NCBI RefSeq assembly: GCF_032118995.1
Contig: NC_092661.1
Coordinates: 1,676,501-1,740,500 of the forward strand
From: Asterias amurensis
Lineage: Eukaryota > Echinodermata > Asteroidea > Forcipulatida > Asteriidae
Direction of reading: 5' to 3'
Length of the DNA stretch: 64,000 nucleotides
Shown here: positions 32,708 through 45,494 of the stretch, one piece after another
Position numbering within the stretch: the first letter of the stretch is position 1
Layout of the letters: every line of letters begins with the position of its first letter
Position numbers and translations under genes: made by a program
The notes under the pieces: model-generated
Told to the model about the DNA's origin: nothing
Databases searched by the model: none
The model's input: the letters and a program-made list of their open reading frames with translations, nothing else

Positions 32708-34449
32708 ATGGCTGTCTTTAGTAGTTTTATTTTCCTCTTGCTTGAGATAATTATTGAGGTTTCAGCGTCTTACAGCGTGAGTGGTCTTTACCGAGGGGTC
32801 TGGTACCAGCCGGTAGAGCACCACGCCCTACTAGGCCAGTCCTTCATGAATATCTCGGGCATCTCTGCCGTCAGATGTTCAGTTCGGTGTCTAAGCCATC
32901 ATGGATGTTTTTCTTTCAACTACGATCACATCAATCAAGTTTGTCAGATGAACACCGCCAGTGCTGAGCACGTCTGTGACAACTTACAAGGAATGCCGCA
33001 TTTTTCCTATTACGACGCAACTGCAAAACCAATGACTTGCCAGGTAAAATTCGTTATTGTATATTTCTCTAATATAAAACCAATTTATTTATATGTAAAT
33101 TACACAATTTGAATTTGATATCAATTACAATATTGTGTTCGTTCTTACCTTGCTCTACAGATTAATGTTTCGGGCAATGTAAAGTGTGCTCCTTTGAAGG
33201 TCTGTGTTGGTTTCGGTGAGTAATCAGACAAAAGTAGAATTATGATGATCCACACAAACATGCCTCGAATTTATTGCACGGTTTCCTTTTGCTTTGCGAA
33301 CTAACACGGTTGGCCATTTTGTGGAGTCCAAAATTTGACTCCACAAAAAAAAATGGCCGACCGTATTAGTTCATGACGTAAGGAAAACCGTGCAATTTCG
33401 AGGAATGTTTGAGTGGACATCTTATTCTACTTTTAAAACATCTTTCCATCCATTATGCATTTCATAACAAACGGTTTCAAACGGTTTTCATAGACCAACT
33501 CGTCCGGTCCAAGGCAACGTGTCGCTTTCACCCTCAAATTACTTAGAATCACCCAATGCAGGGTCCGACAACTATGTCTAAAGACGAACACATTTGAGGA
33601 TTCCTTTCTGTCTATAGTGCAGTTAACCGTTTTATAAAATGGTAGATGGTTGCGATAACGTATATTTATGAGCCAAACCTTTTATGTATCTGTTATTTAG
33701 TATTCTTGTTGCCTATTCTTTTACTTGTAAGCATTCTCCTAATACACGACAATAAATATATGTTGACTTGAATGTTGAACTGATGAGAAAGTATTATTAA
33801 GAAGTTTATGTGGAGTCCTTTCTGCAATGTAGGCATTATGAGTACAATAAATCGTTACGTATATCTTTCTTTTTCTGGTCCAGAGAAACTCGGTCTTGAA
33901 GATGGTTCGATCCCTGATGAGAGCCTCTCCGCATCAAGTAACTATAACGGACTACGAATGTCAACGCCGGCTGGTGGCCGTCTCAACAAGCTACCGCCTG
34001 ATGATAATACCATAGGAGCTTGGCATGCTGAGGTAAAGGATACCAACCAGTGGATACAGGTGGATTTAGGCAACCCGACCTACGTCATTGGGGTACTCAC
34101 ACAGGGGCGTTATGGTAACCCCACCCCGCAGTGGGTGAGAAAGTACAAAGTGCAGTTCGAACCACCCTCACCGGCATGTCTTCTTGACATGAAAGACCAA
34201 CTTGGTCAAACTCAGGTAAGATGATATTAGCTTCCTTTGGTGTCACTTCTTTTCAGATGATAAACTCCTCCTACACATCTTACTATACGCCTTTTATTCT
34301 CTATTTAGATATTCAATGGCAACACAGATGAACACAGCATCGTGGAGAGACGCTTCTTCAAGCCCGTCTTGGCGGTCAAGATTCGCATCGTGCCCGTTGA
34401 ATGGAACGTTTCCATCTGCCTGCGTTTTGAGCTGCTTGGCTGTAAATAA
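32708..34449 (+). CDS. Secreted PAN/apple plus F5/8 type C protein, gene 2 (subfamily A)
   Basis: Exons 32708-33043, 33161-33215, 33884-34215, 34309-34449; predicted 287 aa, all splice sites intact. It is nearly identical to gene 1: MAVFSS in place of MAVLSS, SSNYNG for SSNWDG, and EVKD for EVED. It keeps the three sequons NISG, NVSG and WNVS. The exon 3 donor is CAG|GTAAGA rather than GTATGA, a stronger consensus. AATAAA lies at about 34914. Confidence 0.88.
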
Positions 34450-36182
34450 GTTACGTTTAGAAACGAAAAACCTTCACTTCGAGGCTTCATTTTCATCAAC
34501 TTTCAACTCAATTCAAATCAATTCAACATCGTGAATTCTTTCTCAGTCTGTGTAGTGTACAAAAGAGTTGTGAATTTTATTGTGCATTATTTCTGTCAAT
34601 ATTTTTTAAATAATTGCATAATGTTCGCGTTGATAACACTCAGATTTTGTATATATATTTAATTGCGGCAATGGAAATAAGCGCAACAATCTTAATGTTT
34701 TCCCCCTTGATTTTCCAAAGTATTCCAGAAAAAAAAAAAAAAAAAATCTTTTTTTTTTCGGATCGGTACTGAACTTTATTTAGTGAGTATTTTGTTTGTT
34801 TTAACTCAGACATCAACACAAGTTATATACAATTATTGTTTAAACGGGGACTGTTAAAGTTTTATGGTGTTTTTAAAACTGTCAACGAAAGAGGTGTACA
34901 TCAAGAATCCTACAATAAAAGTCTAGATGTATAATTATACGGAGACCGTACGCAAAGAGCTTTTAAAGAATTATCTTGTTGCTTTGTGTAGATAATCATT
35001 TGGTCATAGGAACATTTAACTTAAGAGGGAATATTGAATTTTGCGTATTGTCGCAATGTATGTACGGTAGCGTCCAGTAGAAGTTTGACCCTTGACCTGC
35101 ACATTGTCATGTTGTTTGTAAATTACTGTGTGTGTGCTGTGCTTCTATGGGTGCGTTCGGTTAGAATCCCTGGGTCGACCCCGGTCCTTCCCCCGGTACG
35201 TTCGAATAGCTTTGACGCCATTCCAGGGGCTCACCCGGGTCAGCCCCCAGGTGCCCTGCTTGTGGAGTGGGTCACTTTGGGGCTGGCCTAATGCGCATGA
35301 CGTCACCTCGAGAGGGTGATTGATCGTTCAATTAGCTCATGTCAGGAGCTCACCCGAGTGAGCACCGCGTGGTAGACACATGGAAGCTAAATCGAATGCA
35401 CCCTTATATTTTGTAGAGCCTACTGCTGCCTTTTTGTAAAGATTAAATTAGTTGCGAGTATCTGCTATTGAGATGTCATGATGTGTGTTTTGTACCTCCA
35501 GTGAGAACTCGGCATCTTTCAGTTGAATAGCCACCCCCCCCCCCCTCACCACCCCAAGTCCGACTATACAGATCAGAGAGCATGACAAAATAGTTGATCA
35601 GCTCAAAGTACCTTAAATTGAAATGGAATCGAAATCTGAAATGAAGTCACATCCCTCTCTTTATTTTTTAACTCTGGTCTTTACTGCACAAAGCTGATTT
35701 GATTTTTAAATCTCTTGTTTTATTCCAAACGGGATATACTGTACATATACCTTACCCTAAGGAAGGGTTACAATTTTTTTTTTTTTTAATAATACAAATT
35801 AGGTGTACATCTCGAGGAAAAGTGAGAACATTTAATACAGGCACAAATTACAATTGATCCTGTATACATGATTTCTCTTTTGCCGACAGATCGCTCCATC
35901 GCATTATTATACCTTGTATAATATTTCGAAACAAAGGTAGAGAAATATGGAAGCTATAAAACGTAGTTGTTTGAGTTGCAACGTGAATCAAGATGGAGCC
36001 TTGTTCTTTATTCACCTCTGAACTTTAACCTTTGAATAATAAACCTGTATGACAACAAGTCAATAGAGGGCGCTATGCTACACCTTGCAGGGCAAAATCA
36101 TTGATCTCCATTATACTGATAATTGAGAGTTGACTCCATTAACAAATTTAAACTTTTTATTGTTAAGCTTCTATTCATCATG

Positions 36183-36455
36183 TTAATTGAAAAACAAACC
36201 CAACAGCAAAACTTCCATAACCGTTTTACTGTTCCGCCAGAAATAAATATTTTTATTTTGGTCACAAATAACGAAGTCGGCTATTTCCGAGATGACTGAT
36301 CCTCTCAACGAACTTGTATCGTCTGTACATAATTCGCATATACTTGTCGCTTTCCCGAACCTTTTAATTATTGATGCTATGACAAACATTTGTTGAAATC
36401 CGGGCTTCCCGTCCTCGTCGATTCCAGACAACCATCTGTAACGGAGCGAAAACAA
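36183..36455 (-). CDS. Unrecognised 90-codon open frame, unit 2 copy
   Basis: Same frame and product as 27531-27803, again with AATAAA just past the stop on the minus strand. Confidence 0.3.
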   Translation of the reverse strand: MFSLRYRWLSGIDEDGKPGFQQMFVIASIIKRFGKATSICELCTDDTSSLRGSVISEIADFVICDQNKNIYFWRNSKTVMEVLLLGLFFN

Positions 36456-37969
36456 AAATAGTATTGCTCGGTAAAAATAACAAATACTTGGCCTATAATA
36501 ATTATTTTTATGAAAGATAGTTTAAATTTCCGGCTTATATTTGTAACGTTAGATATAATAATAATAATATGAATCGCTAAAAAATGCAAAGGCCTACCTA
36601 CTTATGGAAAGACAATCCCTTTGCCGACTCAGTTTTCCCTCCTCCAGTGATTGACAGCCGCGCACGACTTCACCATCAGCATTTTTAGTTTGTTTGATCC
36701 GATTCCAATTGCATTAATCCCCAAATGACAATTAAAAGGACGAAAACTTCTCTCCGCTTGCAGCAACTCCGTTTAAAAGTGTACAACGCATTTCGTGTGA
36801 CGAACGGTCTTCACCCGTTTGAAAAAATACGCGCGCGGCCTGCGTTTGGACGCGATGTCCTATCCAGTCAGTATAATGGAGATCAATGGGAAAAATCCAT
36901 TTATTTCATGACGGACATGTTGAAAGGATTAGCTAGTTTTCACCTGGAACTTTTTTGGCAGCGAAAAAGGTTACTTATTATTTTCTTCTCCTTTGAAGCA
37001 AGCGGTGGAATTGAGAGGTAGGCCTATTTTAAATAATTATCAGTTTCATAACTAAAATGTGATTATTATACACCCACAGTTTCAATCCTGTATTTTTATT
37101 TTGATTATTTTTTAATGGCTAACACTTGTATTTTCTTCCTCCGTGCACTTGTCACAATAAGGCCGAGTAAAAAAAGAAACACGTTTAGCGTCCGGGTTTC
37201 TCAAAAAAAGGCAGGAGGAGGGGCTTTTTATTTCAAGATGGCCGTCATTCTTTGTTATAATGTATAATATCCTTTGTTTTTTCTACTGCTGAAATACACA
37301 AAATATTAATGAAACATTTTGGTCGAGGCATTCAGACAAGACATTCAGATTGAGAAATTAAATAAAAGAATAACTAGTGCCAGTCTAGTGTATAGTTACT
37401 TGGTTTGAATGTGTACATAATTTTTAGCATATTGGCCAAATTTGTGACTCATTTGTAATGGGTAAAAGCCCTTCATATGACCATGATAAACTTGTGGAAG
37501 TTTCAAGTTTTGACACAGATAATGTTTGGGAACTTCCCTTGGAATAATGTCCAGTGCTGAAAGATATGCGTGTTGGCGCGCATTCGCTAGCTTTACGCAG
37601 GCGCAATGCACTCGATAATACCGGTACTCAATGGGATCTACATGTATTTAGTGCGCCACATACCCGCAATCATTGAGCGTCATTGGGACATTTGAACCTC
37701 CGCAATACTTAGTCCGAGGACAGGAACAAAACAATATTATATAGAAAAAGAGTTTTGTATGATGTCATTATTCATTTTATAAACTACTCTTAGTGTATTG
37801 GTCTGAAATGGATGTTTAAAACCTTGGCAGGATCAGGCGTAGCGATAAAGAATCTCACCTTTATTGCGCGGCCACTACTATATTTGTGTACAGAACATCA
37901 ATACCTAATATTGAAGAAACATAATGTTGACAAACCATAATTTTTGTATTTAATTCCCCCCCCCCCCCT

Positions 37970-38041
37970 TTGCAGAATTATGAGATCCGCATGTTTGAAG
38001 AAGGAACCTGGAAGAAACCCAGATCACTAATGAGATGTTAA
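37970..38041 (+). pseudogene. NDUFB4: Orphan copy of NDUFB4 exon 3, unit 3
   Basis: Same as the unit 2 copy, including ATC for ATA; the acceptor (poly-C tract then tttgcag) and stop are intact. Confidence 0.9.
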
Positions 38042-41000
38042 GTAGTCGGCTCTTCCCTTTCCAGTGGGTTGCAGTGTCTATTGTTGGAATAGTTAAAGAA
38101 GAGGATCAGCAGTTTATGGCATTTTCGCATGAAATCGATGCAAAAAGAAAAATTAATAAAGTGCACACTAAACGATAAACTCCAGATATGACATTTAAAA
38201 CAAAAATGTTTCAATGGGTTGTTTTCAACTATCATCATCATTTGACCGTGTAAGTTGAATGTAAATCTGTGATCCTCACGATTTTTGTTTCTTACCAATT
38301 CTTTAAGCAGAGTGAGATTTCATTCAAAAGTTTGTTTTGTGAATATTTTTATGAACTAGTTTGTCAATGTTAATTGGAGACTTTTGAACACTAGGTGGCA
38401 GCAAACATATTAGGAACACCATTTTTAACATAGCTCTGAGCATGCCTATATTTCTGGGGGAAGTGGGATAACTTCCTAGTGTCCCAAACTTCTCCCATTT
38501 TCACACTGCCGGGAAATCTGTCCGCCGGGGATCCTGTTCCCCATAATGGGAAATGAACATGGGCTGAAGGAGGATGACTTTAAAAGAGGGCGCTATTAAA
38601 AGTAGTTTGTACACAGCTCAATGGGGGACAGAATCTCCCGGTTTGGGGGGGGGGGGGGGTAGAACCTCCTGCCATACTGGAACTACACAGGAAATCACTT
38701 GGCATGGCATGATACCTTTTCTTGTTAGCATAACTTTGTTCTGCTTAGCTACTTGTACTTTTTGTGGTAAAGCAGCTCTCTGAGACTGGGCCACACGCAA
38801 CTTGAAGCCATTAGAATACTAGTTGAATTTTATTACATTAGAAAGGAGTTAGTCTAGCTTAAGTATGATCAAACTGAAGGTGGTTTCTAGTTGTCTGAAT
38901 TATAATTTGGTTTAAAAGTGTTATTGTGAATAAAATTAGCATAATTTGATTTGATTTGATTTCTGGTTTTATTATTTTGTGTTTGTATTCCTTGAATTAT
39001 TGGTTTTAAAGTGTCAATGGGAATTAAATTAGATTAGATTTAATTTGATTTCCAAAAGGAATATACAAGTAACTCAATACCATAAGGAAGGGTTACATCA
39101 ATCTTTCAAATAATTAGGTTTCTAAAGATTAAGTAAAATAAAATAAGCAAGTAAAACAAAATTGAATTATTGACATTTTTTAAAGTAAATACAAATATTC
39201 GGGTGTTCATATAGGCCCTTTTCGAAACCACGGCTTTGGGGATTGATTCGGCTTGAGGCTCCATTCTCTCGTCTGAAACCCCGGCCGCGTATACGCAAAC
39301 CACGCACAATTGTCAAAACGACCGAGGAGCCAAGCTAGCCTGAGCCGAATCCAAAGCCAAATCCTGTCGTTTCGAAAAGGGCATGATTAGCCTGCGCTGA
39401 GCACTCGGTTGTCTCAGTCTGGTAAATGGATAGACTGGTTCAAGTCTCCAACTACAACGAGTCTATGCTTATTGTACAAACAACCCAGCTGCAACGGTTT
39501 GACACGGATTTAAGACTTGGTCAAGTCTATTGCTTCCCATTGTGTAGAACCTTGGCGCGATGGCCAAATTACACACTTCAATGGTTTCTCTAGCAAACCG
39601 AGCAGAAAATTGAATTATGAGGTTCTCGCATATCATTGAAACATTTGCACATTTCGCATCAAAATTATGAATTCTCTTTTTGAAAATTAATGATCGTTTC
39701 AAGTGTGCACCAATGGTTTCTCCGTCCATGGAGCTAGCTATGATCCTTCGAACCGCGGCAAAATTTAACTATGTGGCCAACAACATGCCCCTACATGGGT
39801 GTTGTCAACTTTTTTTTCTTTTTTTTTTTTTGGGGGGGGGGGGTCATCACAGTATATTATCCAAGGCTCCATTTTAAAGGAACGGCATGGACACTTATGG
39901 TTAACAATAACTACTTACTTGGCTTAACAACTTACTTGGTAACGAGCAATGGAGAGCTATCGAAAGAAGAACACTTTGTGAGAAACCACTCTGAAGTAAC
40001 GCACTTTTTGAGAAAGAAGCAATTTCTCACAATTTTTTTTAAATTGAATTCGAGACCTCAGCTGAGGTCTCGAATTCAAGCATCTGAAAGCACACAACTT
40101 CGTGCGACAAGGGTGTTTTTTTCTTCCGTTTTCTCTCGCAACTTTGACGACCAATTTGAGTTAAATTTTTCACAGGTTTGTTATTATATGCATTACAATG
40201 TTGGGATACACCAAGTGAGAAGACTGGTATGACAATTACCAAGGTGTCCAGTGTCTTTAAATGTCAATACAGAATACAACACCCCTTTCCAAACATTGTT
40301 TTGGTGACAGTTGTATAGTCACATTTTAGGTGTAAGATACAGTCATGTCAACGGCCACTTGCAGGCTTGGATTGCATAACCTAAAAATTGTAACAGCTTT
40401 GCGTTTGTCTAAAAGTACAAATATTTAAATTTAGTTAATATTTGACCATTGCTTCGTCATTCGGATGGGACGTAAAGCCGTTGGTCCCATGTGTTGTGTA
40501 ACGCATGTAAAAGAACCCAGTGCACTTATCGAAAATAATTGGGTCTCAGAATTCATCACTGCAATAACCTATCTTTCTGAAAGTTTGTATACTCGGCGCC
40601 TTGATGAGTACCTTGTTTGGTAGATACGTGCGCCATATAAGACTTCGATATTAGCCTATTATTTATTATTATTATTTTCTTTGTTAAAGGCAGTGGACAC
40701 TATTGGTAATTACTCAAAATATTTATCAGCATAAAACCTTTCTTGGTGACGAGTAATGAGGAGAGGTTGATGGTATAAAACATTGTGAGAAACGGCTCCC
40801 TCTGAAGTGCCATAGTTTTCGAGAAAGAAGTAATTTTCCACGAATTTGATTTCGAGACCTCAAGTTTAGAACTTGGGGTCTAAACGCACACAACTTCGTG
40901 TTACGAGGGTATTTTTTCTTTCATTATTATCTCGCAAGTTCGATGACCGATTGAGCTCAAATTTTCACAGGTTTGTTGTTTTATGCATGTGTTGAGATAC

Positions 41001-41250
41001 ACCAACTGTGAAGGCTAGTCTTTGACAATTACCAATAGTGCCCACTGCCTTTAATTATTGATAACTAGAGCGGTTTTCAATCCGGTTATTGTTGCTGTGA
41101 CGTAGACGACCAGAATAACTTGTGTTTTCGATTACCATGGCGATGGATATCCTTGCAGTCTATTAAACAACGACCTCGCCCCACTCACTGAGTAGGGGTG
41201 GCTATTGTTTGTGTTCGCAGCAACTTAGCATTTCAAGCCAGAGTGAGAAA

Positions 41251-43046
41251 ATGGCTGTCTTGAGTAGTTTTATTTTCCTCTTGCTTGAGATAATTATTGA
41301 GGTTTCAGCGTCTTACAGCGTGAGTGGTCTTTACCGAGGGGTCTGGTACCAGCCGGTAGAGCACCACGCCCTACTAGGCCAGTCCTTCATGAATATCCCA
41401 GGCATCTCTGCCGTCAGATGTTCAGTTCGGTGTCTAAGCCATCATGGATGTTTTTCTTTCAACTACGATCACATCAATCAAGTTTGTCAGATGAACACCG
41501 CCAGTGCTGAGCACGTCTGTCACAACTTACAAGGAATGCCGCATTTTTCCTATTACGACGCAACTGCAAAACCAATGACTTGCCAGGTAAAATTCGTTAT
41601 TGTGTATTTCTCTAATATAAAACCAATTTATTTATATTTAAATTACACAATTTGAATTTGATATCAATTACAATATTGTGTTTGTTCTTACCTTGCTCTA
41701 CAGATTAATGTTTTGGGCAATGTAAAGTGTGCTCCTTTGAAGGTCTGTGTTGGTTTCGGTGAGTAATCAGACAAAAGTAGAATTATGATGATCCACACAA
41801 ACATGCCTCGAATTTATTGCACGGTTTCCTTTTGCTTTGCGAACTAACACGGTTGGCCATTTTGTGGAGTCCAAAATTTGACTCCACAAAAAAAATGGCC
41901 GACCGTATTAGTTCATGACGTAAGGAAAACCGTGCAATTTCGAGGAATGTTTGAGTGGACATCTTATTCTACTTTTAAAACATCTTTCCATCCATTATGC
42001 ATTTCATAACAAACGGTTTCAAACGGTTTTCATAGACCAACTCGTCCGGTCCAAGGCAACGTGTCACTTTCACCCTCAAATTACTTAGAATCACCCAATG
42101 CAGGGTCCGACACCTATGTCTAAAGACGAACACATTTGAGGATTCCGTTCTGTCTATAGTGCAGTTAACCGTTTTATTAAATGGTAGATGGTTGCGATAA
42201 CGTGGTTCAATTTCTATATTTTGTTGTTTATTCACGTGTATTTTATGTTATGTATATTTATGAGCCAAACCTTTTATGTTTCTGTTATTTAGTATTCTTG
42301 TTGCCTATTCTTTTACTCGTAATCATTCTCCTAATACACGACAATAAATATATATTGACTTGAATGTTGAACTGCTGTAAAGGTATTATTAAGAAGTTTA
42401 TGTGGAGTCCTTTCTGCAATGTAGGCATTATGAGTACAATAAATCGTTACTTATATCTTTCTTTTTCTGATCCAGAGAAACTCGGTCTTGAAGATGGTTC
42501 GATCCCTGATGAGAGCCTCTCCGCATCAAGTAACTATAACGGACTACGAATGTCAACGCCGGCTGGTGGCCGTCTCAACAAGCTACCGCCTGATGATAAT
42601 ACCATAGGAGCTTGGCATGCTGAGGTAAAGGATACCAACCAGTGGATACAGGTGGATTTAGGCAACCCGACCTACGTCATTGGGGTACTCACACAGGGGC
42701 GTTATGGTAACCCCTATGCCCCGCAGTGGGTGACAAAGTACAAAGTGCAGTTCGAACCGCCCTCACCGGCATGTCTTCTTGACATGAAAGACCAACTTGG
42801 TCAAACTCAGGTATGAAGATATTAGCTTCCTTTGGTGTCACTTCTTTTCAGATGATAAACTCCTCCTACACATCTTTAACTATACGCTTTTTATTCTCTT
42901 TCTAGATATTCAATGGCAACACAGATGAACACAGCGTCGTGGAGAGGCGCTTCTTCAAGCCCGTCTTGGCGGTCAAGATTCGCATCGTGCCCGTTGAGTG
43001 GAAAGTTTCCATCTGCCTGCGTTTTGAGCTGCTTGGCTGTAAATAA
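41251..43046 (+). CDS. Secreted PAN/apple plus F5/8 type C protein, gene 3 (subfamily A)
   Basis: Exons 41251-41586, 41704-41758, 42476-42810, 42906-43046; predicted 288 aa. It has one extra codon in exon 3 (GNPYAPQW against GNPTPQW). All three sequons of genes 1-2 are lost: NISG is NIPG, NVSG is NVLG, and WNVS is WKVS. HVCHN replaces HVCDN. Cysteines and splice sites are intact. AATAAA lies at about 43509. Intron 2 is longer than in genes 1-2 because it keeps about 60 bp (gtggttcaatttc to tttatgtt). Confidence 0.88.
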
Positions 43047-44504
43047 GTTACGTTTAGGAAACGAAAAACCTTCACTTCGAGGCTTCATTTTCATCAACTT
43101 TCAACTCAATTCAAATCAATTCAACATCGTGAATTCTTTCTCAGTCTGTGTAGTGTACAAAAGAGTTGTGCATTTTATTGTGCATTATTTCTGTCAATAT
43201 TTTTTAAATAATTGCATAATGTTCGCGTTGATAACACTCAGATTTTGTATATATATTTATTTGCGGCAATGGAAATAAGCGCAACAATCTTAATGTTTTC
43301 CCCCTTGATTTTCCAAAGTATTCCAGACAAAAAAAAATTTTTTTTTTTTTTTTCGGATCGGTACTGAACTTTATTTAGTGAGTATTTTGTTTGTTTTAAC
43401 TCAGACATCAACACAAGTTATATACAATTATTGTTTAAACGGGGACTGTTAAAGTTTTATGGTATTTTTAAAACTGTCAACGAAAGAGGTGTACATCAAG
43501 AATCCTACAATAAAAGTATAGATGTATAATTATACGGAGACCGTACGCAAAGAGCTTTTAAAGAATTATCTTGTTGCTTTGTGTAGATAATCATTTGGTC
43601 ATAGGAACATTTAACTTAAGAGGGAATATTGAATTTTGCTTATTGTCGCAATGTATGTACGGTAGCGTCCAGTAGAAGTTTGACCCTTGACCTGCACATT
43701 GTCATGTTGTTTGTAAATTACTGTGAGTGTGCTGTGCTTCTATGGGTGCGTTCGGTTAGAATCCCTGGGTCGACCTCGGTCCTTCTCCCGGTACGTTCGA
43801 ATAGCTTTGTCGCCATTCCAGGGGCTCACCCGGGTCAGCCCCCAGGTGCCCTGCTTGTGGAGTGGGTCACTTTGGGGCTGGCCTAATGCGCATGACGTCA
43901 CCTCGAGAGGGTGATTGGTCGTTCAATTAGCTCACGTCAGGAGCTCACCCGAGTGAGCACCGCGTGGTAGACACATGGAAGCTAAATCGAATGTGCACCC
44001 TTATATTTTGTGAGCCTACTGCTGCCTTTTTGTAAAGATTAAATTAGTTGCGAGTATCTGCTATTGAGATGTCATGATGTGTGTTTTGTACCTCCAGTGA
44101 GAACTCGGCATCTTTCAGTTGAATACCACCCCCCCCCCCCCACCCCAAGTCCGACTATACAGATCAGAGAGCATGACAAAATAGTTGATCAGCTCAAAGT
44201 ACCTTAAATTGAAATGGAATCGAAATCTGGAATGAAGTCACACTCTTTTTTTTTAAACTCTGGTCTTTACTGCACAAAGCTGATTTGATTTTTGATTTCT
44301 TGTTGTATTCCAAACGGAATATACTGTACATATACCTTACCCTAAGGAAGGTTTACAACAATTCTTATAATAATACAAATTAGGTTTACATCTCGAGGAA
44401 AAGTGAGAACATTTAATACATGCACAAATTACAATTGATCCTGTACCTAATTTCCCTTTTGTCGACAGATCGCTCCATCGCATTATTATACCTTGCAGGG
44501 CAAA

Positions 44505-45494
44505 ACATGAGCTTTTTGATACGTCCCTAGGGTGTGATCAAGCGACGAATCTAGTATAATTCAATATTCCCATTAAGTATTTTATTGGCAAATTGAAATA
44601 ACGTCATAATCACGGAACCTTGTGTAATATTCTTGGTTGGGTTTGGGTCCTTCTTCCTCACGTACGTGCGGAGTAGTAGTAGTAAGTTAATCGGGAGGAG
44701 GGCTTGAACTTGAAGTTGCCGTTGAATAATTAAAGTTCGCCACAGAACAAACAAATGACAAATTGAACTCGAAAGTAAGTTGCTGTCACGATAAATGATT
44801 TTATTAAGAGTTCTCTTCTCGAACCCTCCTGTTCTCCAGTCTAGCTCAAACTAAACTCTTCCTTTTACATATTTCCTTTTCTTTATTCCAAACCTTGTTA
44901 TTAACTTTCTTCTAAATCATAATATTCTTAATTCCAAACCAACCGCGCGCACGCTCGCGCTTAGTAATAAGCTCACGCTTTGCAGTTGGTTTAGGGTAGA
45001 TCACTACACTTGTATCACGTGACATTTTTAAAAACAAAGGTTCATTTTGGGAGTCGAATATCTAGTTTTTGTGTTTCTCTTGTTTTGTTGTAGTATACAA
45101 GTTCACCAACTTAAAAGCCTGCTTTCCTGATAATTAGACATTAGAAAGCCCATTGTGTTTTGTGCACTAAAGAGAACCAATTTCATTTTTTTTTATTCTC
45201 AAAGTAAAATAACATCCCATTTGCATAAAGTATATGCTTGCGGTGGCCTAATTGATTTCACTAAAATGAGTAGGGGAAAGTAAATGAGTGTATGCTTATT
45301 TAGAGCGGGATGCAATCAGCAGGGTTATTGATTTTTGTGACGCAAGATGACCAGAAAGAATGGTGTTTTTTTATTACCATGGCAACATATTCCTCTGCAG
45401 TTAAATTTGAATCACGATTCGAGGAATTTACTGAGGGGAAGTAGATTACTACGTGTGGGAACGGCAGCTCACCATTTCAAGCCAGAGTGAGAAA
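44505..45494. other. Spacer between genes 3 and 4
   Basis: Departs from the unit 1-2 sequence after ttgcagggcaaaa. It includes a CG-rich alternation (ccgcgcgcacgctcgcgc, about 44943). The part 44640-45345 is absent from the equivalent place before gene 6. The last 100 bp are the gene 4 promoter/5' UTR region. No gene was seen. Confidence 0.5.

Larger units (their letters stand above)
28701..37351. repeat. Tandem duplication unit 2
   Basis: 8651 bp, same order as unit 1. It lacks about 170 bp (the 22160-22329 equivalent) near 30965, between short matching words atttaa-tatg and ggccaacaac. It shares the 171-bp hairpin with unit 1. Confidence 0.92.
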
